From contig NZ_CP060828.1 of the NCBI RefSeq assembly GCF_014489635.1, forward strand, positions 930,001-994,000: DNA of 64,000 nt, in the 5' to 3' direction. Position numbers and translations under genes: made by a program. Below are positions 42,116 to 50,523 of this stretch, piece after piece; position 1 is the first letter of the stretch, and every line of letters begins with the position of its first letter. Below the pieces are notes generated by a model that saw only the letters and a program-made list of their open reading frames with translations, made no database searches and was not told where the DNA came from. The DNA is from Streptomyces roseirectus (GTDB lineage Bacteria > Actinomycetota > Actinomycetes > Streptomycetales > Streptomycetaceae).

Positions 42116-42664
42116 ATGACTCAGCCCTCCCCCGACGCCTCGGCCCTCCCGTCGCGCCTGCACCACAACGCCTACGTCACCCGCGACCAGGAGGCGACCC
42201 GCGCCTTCTACGAGGACATCGTCGGGCTGCCGCTGATCGCGACCTGGAAGGAGTCCGACGAACTCTTCGGCGCCGTCCGCACGTACTGCCACACCTTCTA
42301 CGGCCTCGGCGACGGCAGCGCGCTGGCCTTCTTCCAGTTCGCCGACCCCGACGACCAGAAGCAGTTCGGCCCCGAGATGCCGCACTCCCCCTTCCAGCAC
42401 ATCGCCCTCAAGGTCACCGAGGACGTCCAGAACGCGATCGCCTCCCGCCTGGAGAAGGCCGGCTGGAAGCCCGAGGAGACCTACGTCCTCGAACACGGCT
42501 ACTGCCGCTCCCTCTACACCAGCGACCCCAACGGCCTCCTCCTCGAATTCACCCTCGACGCCCCCGGCATCCACGAGACCGACGCGGAACGCCGCCGGAC
42601 CGCCCGCGCGGAGCTGGCGGAGTGGCTGAGCGGGGAGCACACGAGCAACAACACGTACCGCTGA
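42116..42664 (+). CDS. VOC-family (glyoxalase/extradiol dioxygenase-like) protein, 182 aa
   Basis: Two beta-alpha-beta-beta-beta modules with metal-ligand candidates H17 (RLHHNAYVTRD), H95 (FQHIALKV) and E144 (NGLLLEFTLD). GAAGGAGAG precedes the ATG. A single-gene unit ending in a terminator, under the same palindrome as the CoA-transferase operon, so it probably works in the same degradative pathway (for example ring cleavage or isomerisation). It is not near the azapteridine genes, so I do not propose it as a toxoflavin-degrading enzyme. Confidence 0.88.
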   Translation: MTQPSPDASALPSRLHHNAYVTRDQEATRAFYEDIVGLPLIATWKESDELFGAVRTYCHTFYGLGDGSALAFFQFADPDDQKQFGPEMPHSPFQHIALKVTEDVQNAIASRLEKAGWKPEETYVLEHGYCRSLYTSDPNGLLLEFTLDAPGIHETDAERRRTARAELAEWLSGEHTSNNTYR

Positions 42665-42691
42665 ACGGGGTTGACGGGAAAGGCGGTTGAC

Positions 42692-42715
42692 GGCGGGGCG
42701 GATCACCGCCCCGCC
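42692..42715 (+). terminator. Terminator of the VOC gene
   Basis: A perfect 10-bp GC stem (42692-42701 with 42706-42715) with loop ATCA, 28 bp after the stop codon. Confidence 0.7.
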
Positions 42716-42716
42716 T

Positions 42717-42966
42717 CCCCTCCTCGCCGTGGCCGAACAGCCCGTTCTCCCCGGCGTGCGGGGTGATGCCGCACACCCAGATCGCCGGTTCGGGCACGCC
42801 CGCGCGGACCATCGCCGCGTGCCCCCCGGCGCACGGTCCGCTCGACGAGGCCGGGCTCGATGCGGTGGACGGCGTCGATGAGGCCGATGCGCGTGGTGAC
42901 GTGGACGACCCTCACCTTCGGTGTCGCCAGCGTCATCGACACCTCCTCGACGCCGGTGAGACGATC
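42717..42966 (-). pseudogene. Fragment of a pdxA-like gene (4-phosphohydroxy-threonine dehydrogenase family)
   Basis: Two adjoining frames on this strand give LTGVEEVSMTLATPKVRVVH, then VTTRIGLIDAVHRIEPGLVE and, after a shift at a C6 run (42822-42827), AMVRAGVPEPAIWVCGITPH followed by AGENGLFGHGEE. The second part carries the NPHAGE-type metal and substrate signature of PdxA, here TPHAGE. Only about 83 residues of an expected ~330 remain. The upstream side abuts a WD40 fragment on the other strand at about 42966. A dead remnant, possibly once part of the IclR-controlled pathway, as PdxA-like dehydrogenases occur in threonate catabolism. Confidence 0.75.
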
Positions 42967-43447
42967 CGACGCGCGCGCCGGGCCGGACGACGCGATCGCC
43001 ACGTACGTCTGGTCGCTGGACGGCGGCCGGGCCCGCCGGACCGCGTCCCTGCCGCACGGCTTCCTCGGCGCCCTGCCGGCCGTCCGGCCCGGCCGGCGGG
43101 CGCGCGCTCGCGGACGGCGGCCAGGTCACCGCGCTCGCGTTCAGCGCCGACGGCAAGCGGCTCGCCGTCGGCGACACGGCCGGCACCGTCACGCTCTGGG
43201 ACGGCGGCTCGCAGCAGCGCGTCGGGGCGGATCTACCGGCGGCGGACGGCGGAGCCGGGTCGCTCGCGTTCGCCCCGGACGGGCAGACGCTGTACGCCGC
43301 CGGGCCCGATGCCCCGCGCTCCAGAGCTTCCCGCTCTCCGCCCGGGGCGCGGTGGCCGCGCTGTGCGAGCGGACCGGGGGCGGGCTGAGCCGGGCGGAGT
43401 GGCGGGCGTACGTCCCCGACGCGGACTTCCGGGCGAGCTGCGGATAG
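42966..43447 (+). pseudogene. Remnant of an nSTAND-WD40 protein (C-terminal blades)
   Basis: Pieces in different frames give ATYVWSLDGGRARRTASLPH, then (from about 43106) ALADGGQVTALAFSADGKRL, AVGDTAGTVTLWDGG and SLAFAPDGQTLYAAGPDAP, and after a shift near 43315 LQSFPLSARGAVAALCERTG followed by GGLSRAEWRAYVPDADFRAS. The last part is the standard C terminus of nSTAND-WD40 proteins, the very part that is missing from the broken gene at 13-17 kb. No start codon or ATPase part is left. A decayed fragment. Confidence 0.7.
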
Positions 43448-43488
43448 GCTGATTACTCAACAACGCACCTAGGTGTCAGGGGGTTGGG

Positions 43489-44268
43489 ATGTTCCGGCGC
43501 TATGTCGCCCTCGGTGACAGCCAGACGGAAGGGGTCGGGGACGGGGACGACGTCCGGGGGCTGCGCGGGTGGGCGGACCGGCTCGCCGAGGAACTGGCGC
43601 GGCACGAGCCCGAGCTGCTGTACGCGAACCTCGCGGTGCGGGGACGGCGGGCGGGGCAGGTGCGCCAGGAGCAGTTGGAGGCGGCCCTCGCGCTGCGGCC
43701 CGACCTCGCGACGGTCTCGGCCGGGGTCAACGACCTGCTGCGGCCGGGGTTCGACCTCGACGCGGTCGCCGGGGACCTGGAGGCGATGTTCGCGGCGCTC
43801 ACCGCGCGCGGGGTGACCGTCGCGACGATGACGTTTCCCGACGTCGGGGCCGTGTCGCCGCTGGCCAGGCCGGTCGGGCGGCGGATCCTCGCGCTCAACG
43901 AACGGATCCGGGAGGCCGCCGGGCGGCACGGGGTCGCGGTCGCGGAGATCGCCGTGCACCCCGCGGCGACCGATCCCCGGCTGTGGTCCGCCGACCGGCT
44001 GCACACGAGCGCGCTCGGGCATGCGCGGATCGCCGCCGCCGTCGCGCAGGCGCTGGAGCTGCCGGGCAGCGACTCCAGCTGGACGCTGCCCCTGCCGACC
44101 GCCCTTCCCGTGGTGCCCGCCTGGCGCGCGGCCGGCACGGAGCTGCGCTGGGCCGGCACGTTCCTCGGGCCCTGGCTCCTGCGCCGCCTGCGCGGCCGCT
44201 CCTCGGGCGACGGCCGCGTGGCCAAACGCCCTGACCTCCTCCCCGTAACTACTCAACTAATTGACTAA
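43489..44268 (+). CDS. SGNH/GDSL hydrolase, cytoplasmic type, 259 aa
   Basis: Block I RYVALGDSQTEGVGDG (nucleophile S11), oxyanion Gly in LAVRGRRAGQ, Asn in AGVNDLLRPG, and block V WSADRLHTSALGH with the Asp-x-x-His pair. No signal peptide. GTCAGGGGG precedes the ATG. A 10-bp palindrome CACCTAGGTG (43466-43475) lies in the leader. The next gene starts 9 bp after its stop, so they form an operon. Substrate unknown; the group includes small acyl-ester hydrolases. Confidence 0.88.
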   Translation: MFRRYVALGDSQTEGVGDGDDVRGLRGWADRLAEELARHEPELLYANLAVRGRRAGQVRQEQLEAALALRPDLATVSAGVNDLLRPGFDLDAVAGDLEAMFAALTARGVTVATMTFPDVGAVSPLARPVGRRILALNERIREAAGRHGVAVAEIAVHPAATDPRLWSADRLHTSALGHARIAAAVAQALELPGSDSSWTLPLPTALPVVPAWRAAGTELRWAGTFLGPWLLRRLRGRSSGDGRVAKRPDLLPVTTQLID

Positions 44269-44277
44269 GGATTCCCC

Positions 44278-44670
44278 ATGCACGCCTTCCGCTCCGCCGT
44301 CGAACGCGGCGACATGGACGCCGTCGCCGACCTCCTCTCCGACGACGTCGTCTTCACCAGCCCCGTCGCCTTCAAGCCCTACACCGGCAAGCCCCTCACC
44401 GCCGCGATCCTCCGCGCGGTCTCCCGCGTCTTCGCCGACTTCACCTACATCCGCGAGATCAACGACCCCGACGGCCGCAACCACGCCCTCGTCTTCACCG
44501 CCACCGTCAACGGCCGCACCCTCCAAGGCTGCGACTTCCTCCACCTCGACGACAACGGCCTCATCGACGACCTCACCGTCATGGTCCGCCCCCTCTCCGC
44601 CGCCCAGGCCCTCTCGGAGGCGATGGGGGCGGAGTTCGAACGCATCACGCAGGAGGCGACAGCGGGCTGA
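44278..44670 (+). CDS. SnoaL-like / NTF2-fold protein, 130 aa
   Basis: A short alpha+beta cone protein: AFRSAVERGDMDAVADLLSD at the N terminus, then VVFTSPVAFKPYTGK, and strands ALVFTATVNGRTLQGCDFLH and DDNGLIDDLTVMVRPL. All are typical of SnoaL-like NTF2 folds that act as isomerases, hydrolases or orphan binding proteins. Co-transcribed with the SGNH hydrolase (9-bp spacing, AAGGATT leader). Function not predictable. Confidence 0.88.
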   Translation: MHAFRSAVERGDMDAVADLLSDDVVFTSPVAFKPYTGKPLTAAILRAVSRVFADFTYIREINDPDGRNHALVFTATVNGRTLQGCDFLHLDDNGLIDDLTVMVRPLSAAQALSEAMGAEFERITQEATAG

Positions 44671-44759
44671 CGTCCTCGCGTCCGGTCCCCCCTGGGTATT
44701 TCCGACCAGGGGACTGGCCAGGGGGACTGGATCGCCGACTCCGCCACGGCCGCGCCCTG

Positions 44760-45023
44760 ATGCAGGCCGCCTCGGTCGCCGGCGCCGAGCACGGTGTCAC
44801 CCTCAAGGTCGATCTCGGTGACGAGCTCAACCGGCGTGTCCGTGCGGCGACTCAGGCGACCGTCGATGCGCACAAGGCCCAGGTCGCCGCTGCGGCGGAG
44901 CTTCGGCGCACCGCCGCTGCCCTGGCCGCCCACGGGCTCACCGGTCGTGACATCGCGCACGTCCTGGGGGTCTCGCCCCAGCGTGTCTCCCAGTTGTTGA
45001 AGGACCGTCAGGAGCGGGGCTGA
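44760..45023 (+). CDS. Small helix-turn-helix protein, possibly truncated HicB-type antitoxin, 87 aa
   Basis: Residues 40-84 form a helix and a helix-turn-helix (AAALAAHGLTGRDIAHVLGV then SPQRVSQLLKD) identical in style to the C-terminal domain of actinomycete HicB-like antitoxins. The N-terminal HicB half is missing. The open frame continues upstream without a usable start to about 44690 and there is no Shine-Dalgarno sequence at the ATG, so this may be a 5'-truncated relic. No toxin gene is adjacent. Start uncertain. Confidence 0.5.
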   Translation: MQAASVAGAEHGVTLKVDLGDELNRRVRAATQATVDAHKAQVAAAAELRRTAAALAAHGLTGRDIAHVLGVSPQRVSQLLKDRQERG

Positions 45024-45050
45024 GGCCAGCGGGGGGGTGGTGGTTGGGGC

Positions 45051-46250
45051 TCAGGCCTTCGGCAGTGGGAACGTTGCTCGTACCTCCCAGCCCGTGTCTC
45101 TGCCGGGGCCGGTGTGCAGGGCGCCGCCGAGGGCGGTCACTCGTTCCTTGAGGCCGATGAGGCCGAAGCCGCCGCCGTGGGCTTCCGGGGGGAGTTGGGT
45201 GCTGCCTCGGCCGTTGTCGGTGATGGAGACGACGAGGTGGTGGGGGGTGTTGTGGAGGTGGACGTCGATGTGGGTGGCGTCGCCGGCGTGGCGGCGGATG
45301 TTGGTGAGGGATTCCTGGACGACGCGGAAGGCGGCGGCCTGGATCTCGTGGGGGAGGCGGTCGGAGAGGGTGGGCGCGCGGTGGAGGGTGACCGTCTGGA
45401 TGGGGGTCGCGAATCTGTCCGTGAGGTCGGCGATGGCCGCGAGGTCGCCGACGGGCCGGCGGTCGGCGGCGGGCCGATGGTCGGCGGCGTCGTCGCCCGT
45501 GTCGCGCAGGACACCGACCGTGCGGCGCATGGAGGCGAGCGCTTCGGTCGCGGCGTGCTCCATGCCGGCGAGGACGGGGTCGAGGGAGTGCCGCTGGGTG
45601 GTGGCCATCATGCGGGCCACCTGCGTCTGGACGAGGATGCCGGTGACATGGTGCGCCACGAAGTCGTGGAGGTCGGCCGCGATGGCGACGCGCTCGCCGC
45701 GCCGCGTCTCGCTGACGGCGACCGCCCGCCGGTAGTCCATGGTGCGCAGGTAGGCGGCGAGGGCGACGAACAAGCCGATCAGGACGAGGCCGATGAACCC
45801 GAGGACGAGCGCGTCCGATCCGGGCAACTCCATGCTCCGTACCGGCAGCAGCATGAGCGCGCCGACGGCGAGCACCCCGTACCCGACGGCCGACCGGGCC
45901 GGGCAGCGCCGCACCGCGATGTGCAGAAGGCACAGCAGCAGGACGACCTCACCGGGCCCGAACATGGTCCCGCTCACGCTGATCGCCGAGCCCAGGGAGT
46001 AGAGGACCGAGGCGAGGACGGGGACGAGGATCCGCACCCGCAACGTGAGCCAGTCGGGCCTGCGTCCTGACGGCCACAGCACGGCGGCGAGGCCGGTGAG
46101 CACGACGGCGAGGGCCGGCCAGACGGCCGGCGCCACCGGCAGGTCCCCCTCTCCGTCGAACCCCACGAGAAGGACGTCGACGGCACAGGCGGAGACCAGG
46201 AGACCGTCGGCGAAACCTCGGGCGAGACCACGGGATGACACGGACTTCAT
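45051..46250 (-). CDS. NarL-associated type sensor histidine kinase (HisKA_3), 399 aa
   Basis: About six hydrophobic helices (residues 15-175) precede the dimerisation helix ERVAIAADLHDFVAHHVTGI with the phospho-acceptor His of the HisKA_3 family, and an ATPase domain with VVQESLTNIRRHAG, ITDNGRGS and GGGFGLIGLKERV. Full length and intact. Such kinases almost always have a LuxR-type response regulator next door; none is present, so it is an orphan here. It is divergent from a DUF4333 protein and an FtsX-type permease, the kind of target it would be expected to control. Confidence 0.9.
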   Translation of the reverse strand: MKSVSSRGLARGFADGLLVSACAVDVLLVGFDGEGDLPVAPAVWPALAVVLTGLAAVLWPSGRRPDWLTLRVRILVPVLASVLYSLGSAISVSGTMFGPGEVVLLLCLLHIAVRRCPARSAVGYGVLAVGALMLLPVRSMELPGSDALVLGFIGLVLIGLFVALAAYLRTMDYRRAVAVSETRRGERVAIAADLHDFVAHHVTGILVQTQVARMMATTQRHSLDPVLAGMEHAATEALASMRRTVGVLRDTGDDAADHRPAADRRPVGDLAAIADLTDRFATPIQTVTLHRAPTLSDRLPHEIQAAAFRVVQESLTNIRRHAGDATHIDVHLHNTPHHLVVSITDNGRGSTQLPPEAHGGGFGLIGLKERVTALGGALHTGPGRDTGWEVRATFPLPKA

Positions 46251-46288
46251 GCCGATCACGCTACGGTCCGCCACCCCTCCCCCGGATC

Positions 46289-46344
46289 GGCCGAACGGCC
46301 GAGGCCGCCCGTGGGGAAACGGCCCGTTCACTGGCCGTTCGGCC
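46289..46344. promoter_or_regulatory. Pair of GGCCGWWCGGCC palindromic boxes in the kinase/DUF4333 gap
   Basis: GGCCGAACGGCC (46289-46300) and its reverse complement GGCCGTTCGGCC (46333-46344) are each palindromic apart from the central pair, and both are followed by GAGGC. Spacing is 44 bp, about four helical turns. They flank the middle of the 162-bp divergent gap and look like paired binding sites for one regulator. Confidence 0.5.
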
Positions 46345-46412
46345 GAGGCGGCGACGGCGTCGGAGGAGCGAGTCTGGAGGCACGTTCTCCCCACGTCCCC
46401 CAGGAGCGGTCG

Positions 46413-46784
46413 ATGCAGCGCAACGGATTCGTCATCGGTGCCGTCGGCGGTGTGGTCGCCGTGACCGCGCTGGTCGGCCTGGCCACCCACCTCATGTCCG
46501 GCACCGAGTCCACGACACCGCTGAACGACGACACGGCGGTCTCGGCCGACGGCCACAAGGTGCTCTCGGCGAAGATCGTCGCGGGCCGCACCCAGGGCAA
46601 GTACCACCCGCTGCCCTGGATCGGCGACAAGGTCACGAACGTGACCTGCCCGACCGGGCTCAAGGCCGTCACCGGCGCGTCGATCACCTGCACGGGCGAG
46701 AAGAGCGGCGGCGGGACCGTGGAGATACCCGTACGCGTGACCAAGGCCGGCGCGACCAGCGTGACGTGGAAGTTCGAGCGCTGA
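46413..46784 (+). CDS. DUF4333-like membrane-anchored protein, 123 aa
   Basis: An N-terminal membrane helix (residues 5-24, GFVIGAVGGVVAVTALVGLA) is followed by a small extracytoplasmic domain with two Cys (NVTCPTGLKAVTGASITCTG) as in DUF4333. CAGGAG precedes the ATG. The 3' end is repeated: AAGTTCGAGC followed by a stop occurs at the gene end and again about 40 bp later, with a diverged copy between, in the gap before the permease gene. Probably co-transcribed with the permease. Confidence 0.8.
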   Translation: MQRNGFVIGAVGGVVAVTALVGLATHLMSGTESTTPLNDDTAVSADGHKVLSAKIVAGRTQGKYHPLPWIGDKVTNVTCPTGLKAVTGASITCTGEKSGGGTVEIPVRVTKAGATSVTWKFER

Positions 46785-46870
46785 CGAATTCCGAGCGCTG
46801 CTGAGGAAGTTCGAGCACTGAGAGCCGGCCGCGCGCAGCCGAGCCCCCACCCGACCCACCCGGAGTCCCC

Positions 46871-48874
46871 ATGCGTTCCCCCGTCCTCCCGCTGACCTGG
46901 CACCTCGCCAGATCCTCAGGCCGCCGCGGGCTGCAGTCGCAGCTCCTCGCGGCCGGCGCCGCCGCCGTCGGTTCGTTCCTCCTGCTGGTGATGATCGCCG
47001 CCGCCCTCGGCGCCGGCGCCCGCGCCGACCACACGACCTGGCGCACCCCCGCCTCCGCCCCGGCGAACCGGGCGACGGCGATCCAGTTGACGACTGTGAC
47101 GTACGTCCGCCACGACCCCGTCACGGTCGTCAACCTGGCCCACCTGCCGGGCCGCGAGGAGACCCCCGCGCCGCCCGGTCTGAGCGCCTTCCCGAAACCG
47201 GGCGAGGTGTACGTCTCCCCCGCGCTGGCCGAACTCCTCGGCAGACTCCCCGCGAACCAGCTCGCCGACCGCTTCCCGAAGGTGACGTCGTACGGCACGC
47301 TCGGCTCCGCCGCGCTCGCCTCACCGGACGAACTGGTCGCGGTGGTCGGGCGGACGTCGGGCGACCCGGCGGTGTCGGCGCGGGCCGGCGACCAGAACTA
47401 CTACGACGAGAACCTGACCGAGCGCGCGCTGGTCGCCGGGTTCACCAGCACGAAGGCGAGCGTCCTCACCGGCACCGACCAGGGCACCGTCCTGCTGGGC
47501 GTGCTGCTGCTCGTGATGCCGGTCGTCGTGCTGGCCTCGGCCGCCGGACGGCTCGGCGCGGCCCGGCGTGAACAGCGGCTCGCGGCGCTGCGGCTGGCGG
47601 GGGCGACGCCCCGGCAGATCCTCGGCATGACGGCCGTCGAGGCGGCCGGGGTCGGCGCGGCCGGTGCCTTCGCGGGGGCGCTCGGCTACACGCTGCTGCT
47701 GCCCGCGCTCGCCCGGCTCCCGTACGGCGTCGGCGGCTGGTACGCCGGCCAACTGTGGGTGGGGCCGCTGTGGTTCGCGGCGGTCGTGCTGGCCGTGACC
47801 GCGCTCATCACGGTCAGCGCGGTGACGATGCTGCGTCAGGTGGCCTCGTCGCCGCTGGGCGTCGCCCAGCAGTCCGACCCGCGCCGTACGCGGGCGATCC
47901 GGCTGGTGCTGTTCGTCGCGGTCCTCGGCTGCATCTGGATGTCCACGGGCGACGGCCAGTTGAAGAACCGGCAGCTGATCGCGCTGCTGCTGCTCTTCTA
48001 CGGCGCGTTCTGGCTGTTCGGGCCCTGGGTCGTGGACCGGCTGGGCCGGGTCGTGGGCCGCTTCGCGGTCCGGCCGGCCACGCTGCTCGCGGCGCGCAGG
48101 CTCAGCGACGATCCGCGCGGGGCGTGGCGCACGGTCAGCGGGCTGGTGCTCGCCGGGTTCGTGGCCGGGTTCTTCTCCATCAGCGCCCTCGGCCTCGACG
48201 GCCCGGACCATCACGGTCAGGTGGCCGTGGTCGCCTCCGACGCGCGGCACACCGCGACCGAGGCCCGCACGGCGCTGCGGCAGGCGGGGGTCACGGCGAC
48301 GGTGAGGGTCGTCGGCGAGGACGAGTTCGACAGCCTCCTCAGCGGGATGCCCGGCATCGTCGCCCAGGTCTCCGGCGGTCAGGACCAGCTCGACAGGGCC
48401 GTCACCGCGCTGACGCCCCTCGGCGGGGGCAAGCTGCCCTTCACCCAGCAGTACGTCGCCACGCCGGACGACACGGTCACCGCGCGCGTCGCCACCGTCA
48501 GCACCGCGACCCTCGTCCTCAGCTTCCTCGTCGCGGCCGCCTCGGCGGGGCTCACCGCGGCGGCGAACGTCCTCGACCGGCGCCGCACCTACGGCCTCCT
48601 GCGACTGTCCGGCACGCCCCTGTCGGTCCTCGACAGCGCCCGCGTCCGCGAGGCCGTGATCCCGCTGACGGCGCTGGCGGGCGGCACCACGTTGATGGGC
48701 GTGTTCGGCGCCACCCAGGTCAACAAGCTGGCCGGCACCACGATGAACACCTCCGGCGCCGTGCGGCTCCTGGTCTGTGTGGTCGTCGGCGCGCTCGCCA
48801 TGTTCGCCGCGATCACCGCGAGCAAGCCGCTCCTGCGCAGGGTGACGGCGGGTCCGGCCCAGACGTCGGACTGA
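46871..48874 (+). CDS. ABC-type FtsX-like permease, 667 aa
   Basis: Eight or more hydrophobic helices in a two-FtsX-domain arrangement: helix at about 25-50, an extracytoplasmic domain (50-200), helices near 205-330, another set near 350-440 and the last four after 545. The sequence AARREQRLAALRLAGATPRQ then ILGM is the cytoplasmic coupling loop of MacB/BceB-type permeases, and RRRTYGLLRLSGTPLSVL is the second. No ABC ATPase gene is adjacent, so the partner must be elsewhere. The gene ends in three hairpins. Confidence 0.88.
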   Translation: MRSPVLPLTWHLARSSGRRGLQSQLLAAGAAAVGSFLLLVMIAAALGAGARADHTTWRTPASAPANRATAIQLTTVTYVRHDPVTVVNLAHLPGREETPAPPGLSAFPKPGEVYVSPALAELLGRLPANQLADRFPKVTSYGTLGSAALASPDELVAVVGRTSGDPAVSARAGDQNYYDENLTERALVAGFTSTKASVLTGTDQGTVLLGVLLLVMPVVVLASAAGRLGAARREQRLAALRLAGATPRQILGMTAVEAAGVGAAGAFAGALGYTLLLPALARLPYGVGGWYAGQLWVGPLWFAAVVLAVTALITVSAVTMLRQVASSPLGVAQQSDPRRTRAIRLVLFVAVLGCIWMSTGDGQLKNRQLIALLLLFYGAFWLFGPWVVDRLGRVVGRFAVRPATLLAARRLSDDPRGAWRTVSGLVLAGFVAGFFSISALGLDGPDHHGQVAVVASDARHTATEARTALRQAGVTATVRVVGEDEFDSLLSGMPGIVAQVSGGQDQLDRAVTALTPLGGGKLPFTQQYVATPDDTVTARVATVSTATLVLSFLVAAASAGLTAAANVLDRRRTYGLLRLSGTPLSVLDSARVREAVIPLTALAGGTTLMGVFGATQVNKLAGTTMNTSGAVRLLVCVVVGALAMFAAITASKPLLRRVTAGPAQTSD

Positions 48875-48882
48875 CAGCGACC

Positions 48883-49006
48883 CGGGGTCCGTTCCGCCAG
48901 GGGACGGGGAACGGACCCCGCCGTGGCCGCCCGCCGGACCCCCATGACGGCGGGCGGCCACGGGAAAGGCCGGTGCCGGAAGGGAACCCCCTTTCCGGCA
49001 CCGGCC
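48883..49006. terminator. Three consecutive hairpins in the permease/TetR convergent gap
   Basis: Stem 1: 48883-48895 with 48908-48920 (13 bp). Stem 2: 48923-48936 with 48948-48961 (14 bp). Stem 3: 48968-48981 with 48993-49006 (14 bp). All three are perfect. They fill most of the 231-bp gap, which otherwise has only a short GGCCTC hexamer repeat (about 49030-49060) and no gene. Confidence 0.85.
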
Positions 49007-49105
49007 GAAGGCAACGCACCGGGCTTCAGCCCCGGCCTCGGCCTCGGCCTCGGCCTCGGTGTGACGCGGACCAGGTCCCGGCTCCGGCTCCGAGAAGGCG
49101 CCGCG

Positions 49106-49783
49106 TCACCCCGACTGCTCCGCCGAACTCTCCCGCAGCATCGCCTGGTACAGCGCCTCGTGCCCGGCCGGCGGGGGCAGTTCGCCCTTCGCCGGGGTCT
49201 CCAGGGACTGGATCAGCAGGGCGATGACGCGGCGCCAGGCGTCGGGGGCGGCGGAACCGGTCGCCTTGACGACACCCGCGTTGGCCATGTGGAGGAGGAC
49301 CAGGTCGGAGGGGTCGAAGTCCTCGCGCAGACGGCCGGTCGCCTTGGCGCGGGCGATGAGTTCGACCATGTCGGCGTACGCGTCGTCGCGGCACTTTTCG
49401 AGGACCTTGGCCGTCGGGAAGGCCATGGTCAGCACGTCGGCGAAGCCGGAGTCGGCGGCCTGCATCGCGCAGGCGGACTCGATGTAGCCGACGAAGCCGT
49501 GCCAGGGGTCCGGGTCGTCGAGGGCGACGGTGACGGCGTCGGCGTAGGCGGCCATGCGGTCGGCGAAGACGGCGTCGACCAGCTCCGCCTTGGTGGGGAA
49601 GCGCCGGAACATCGTGGCGATGCCGACGCCCGCCTCGCGGGCCACGGAGGCCATGGAGGCGCCGATCCCGTCCCGCGCGAACACGGTGCGCGCGGCGGCG
49701 ACGATCCGTCCGCGGTTGCGCTCGGCGTCACTGCGCAGCGGCGGGGTGGCGGGCTCGTCGCGTGGCTGGTCGGGAGGGGTCAT
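49106..49783 (-). CDS. TetR-family regulator, 225 aa
   Basis: Helix-turn-helix at about 22-68: RIVAAARTVFARDGIGASMA then REAGVGIATMFRRFPTKAEL. The C-terminal SbtR-like domain contains WHGFVGYIESACAMQAADSG. It stands alone, convergent with the permease and not divergent from an obvious target. Start ATG at 49783; upstream is AT-richer (CTAGCTATCGG), suitable for a promoter. Confidence 0.9.
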   Translation of the reverse strand: MTPPDQPRDEPATPPLRSDAERNRGRIVAAARTVFARDGIGASMASVAREAGVGIATMFRRFPTKAELVDAVFADRMAAYADAVTVALDDPDPWHGFVGYIESACAMQAADSGFADVLTMAFPTAKVLEKCRDDAYADMVELIARAKATGRLREDFDPSDLVLLHMANAGVVKATGSAAPDAWRRVIALLIQSLETPAKGELPPPAGHEALYQAMLRESSAEQSG

Positions 49784-49936
49784 ACGCGCCAGTCTAGCTA
49801 TCGGAGCCCACTATCCGTTTCGGTCGGCGGGTGCCTCCGGCCGCCCGTCAGCGCCCTCGCTCACGCCGGTTTCCGCCGCACCCACGCCGCCCGACCGCGC
49901 CGGCGACATCCGACCGCTCACACGACATCCGTCCGC

Positions 49937-50452
49937 TCACGCGAACGACGGCCACCGTGCCCCGGCCCACTCCGGCCACCCCGCCCACCCGGCGGGCGGA
50001 CCGTCGATCTCGTCCCCCGCCAGCTCCCCGGCGTCCGGCTCCTCGAACCGCTCGCGCCACAGCAGGACTTCGGTCTCGTCCATCGGCAACGTCTCGTCGG
50101 GAGCCGTCGCCTGACGGTGCGCGATCCGGGCGAGCTGGGTCGTCCGGTCCACCGGCAGATACACGACCCGGCAGCCCGCCCCCGCGCTCCGCGCCAGCCA
50201 GCGGATCGCCGACCGCTCGTCCCGGGACCAGCACCCGAAGTCGACCACCACATCGGCCCCGCCCGCCAACGCCTCCAACCCGACCCGCAGCAACCGCCCT
50301 TCCAGCACGTCCCGCTTCCCGTCCGCCTCCAGCAGCCCGAACAGCGGGATCATCCACTCGTCGGGCGTCAGCCTCACCGCCCGGTGCGCTTGCGCGAGTT
50401 GCCGTGCCCGCGTGGTCTTCCCGGCTCCCGGCAGCCCCACCATCAGAAACAT
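49937..50452 (-). CDS. AAA_33/zeta-toxin-like P-loop kinase, 171 aa
   Basis: P-loop GLPGAGKTT (6-14), a lid-like RLTPDEWMIPLFG region with the substrate Asp, and Walker B VVVDFGCWSRDER. The length and motifs fit small ATP-dependent kinases that phosphorylate nucleosides, sugars or antibiotics. The start is uncertain: ATG 50452 or GTG 50461, without a good ribosome binding site. The gene lies alone between TetR and a binding protein on the same strand. Confidence 0.85.
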   Translation of the reverse strand: MFLMVGLPGAGKTTRARQLAQAHRAVRLTPDEWMIPLFGLLEADGKRDVLEGRLLRVGLEALAGGADVVVDFGCWSRDERSAIRWLARSAGAGCRVVYLPVDRTTQLARIAHRQATAPDETLPMDETEVLLWRERFEEPDAGELAGDEIDGPPAGWAGWPEWAGARWPSFA

Positions 50453-50523
50453 CGTCGCCACAACCCGATCGTGCCGGCAACCGCCGACGGCCGCCGCCGG
50501 ATATCCGCCCGGAGCTTCGCGGG

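Noticed and set aside
42116..42664. VOC protein as toxoflavin-degrading resistance enzyme (TflA-like)
   Set aside because: It is 11 kb from the azapteridine genes and carries the IclR palindrome shared with the CoA-transferase operon; similarity to TflA cannot be judged by eye.
41108..43192. Single long protein on the minus strand joining IclR and upstream sequence
   Set aside because: The region upstream of 41917 is the IclR promoter, the VOC gene on the other strand and the pdxA relic; the open frame there is a shadow.
44690..44760. Full HicB antitoxin starting upstream of 44760
   Set aside because: The upstream in-frame sequence has no start codon and only weak resemblance to a HicB domain; only the C-terminal helix-turn-helix is clear.
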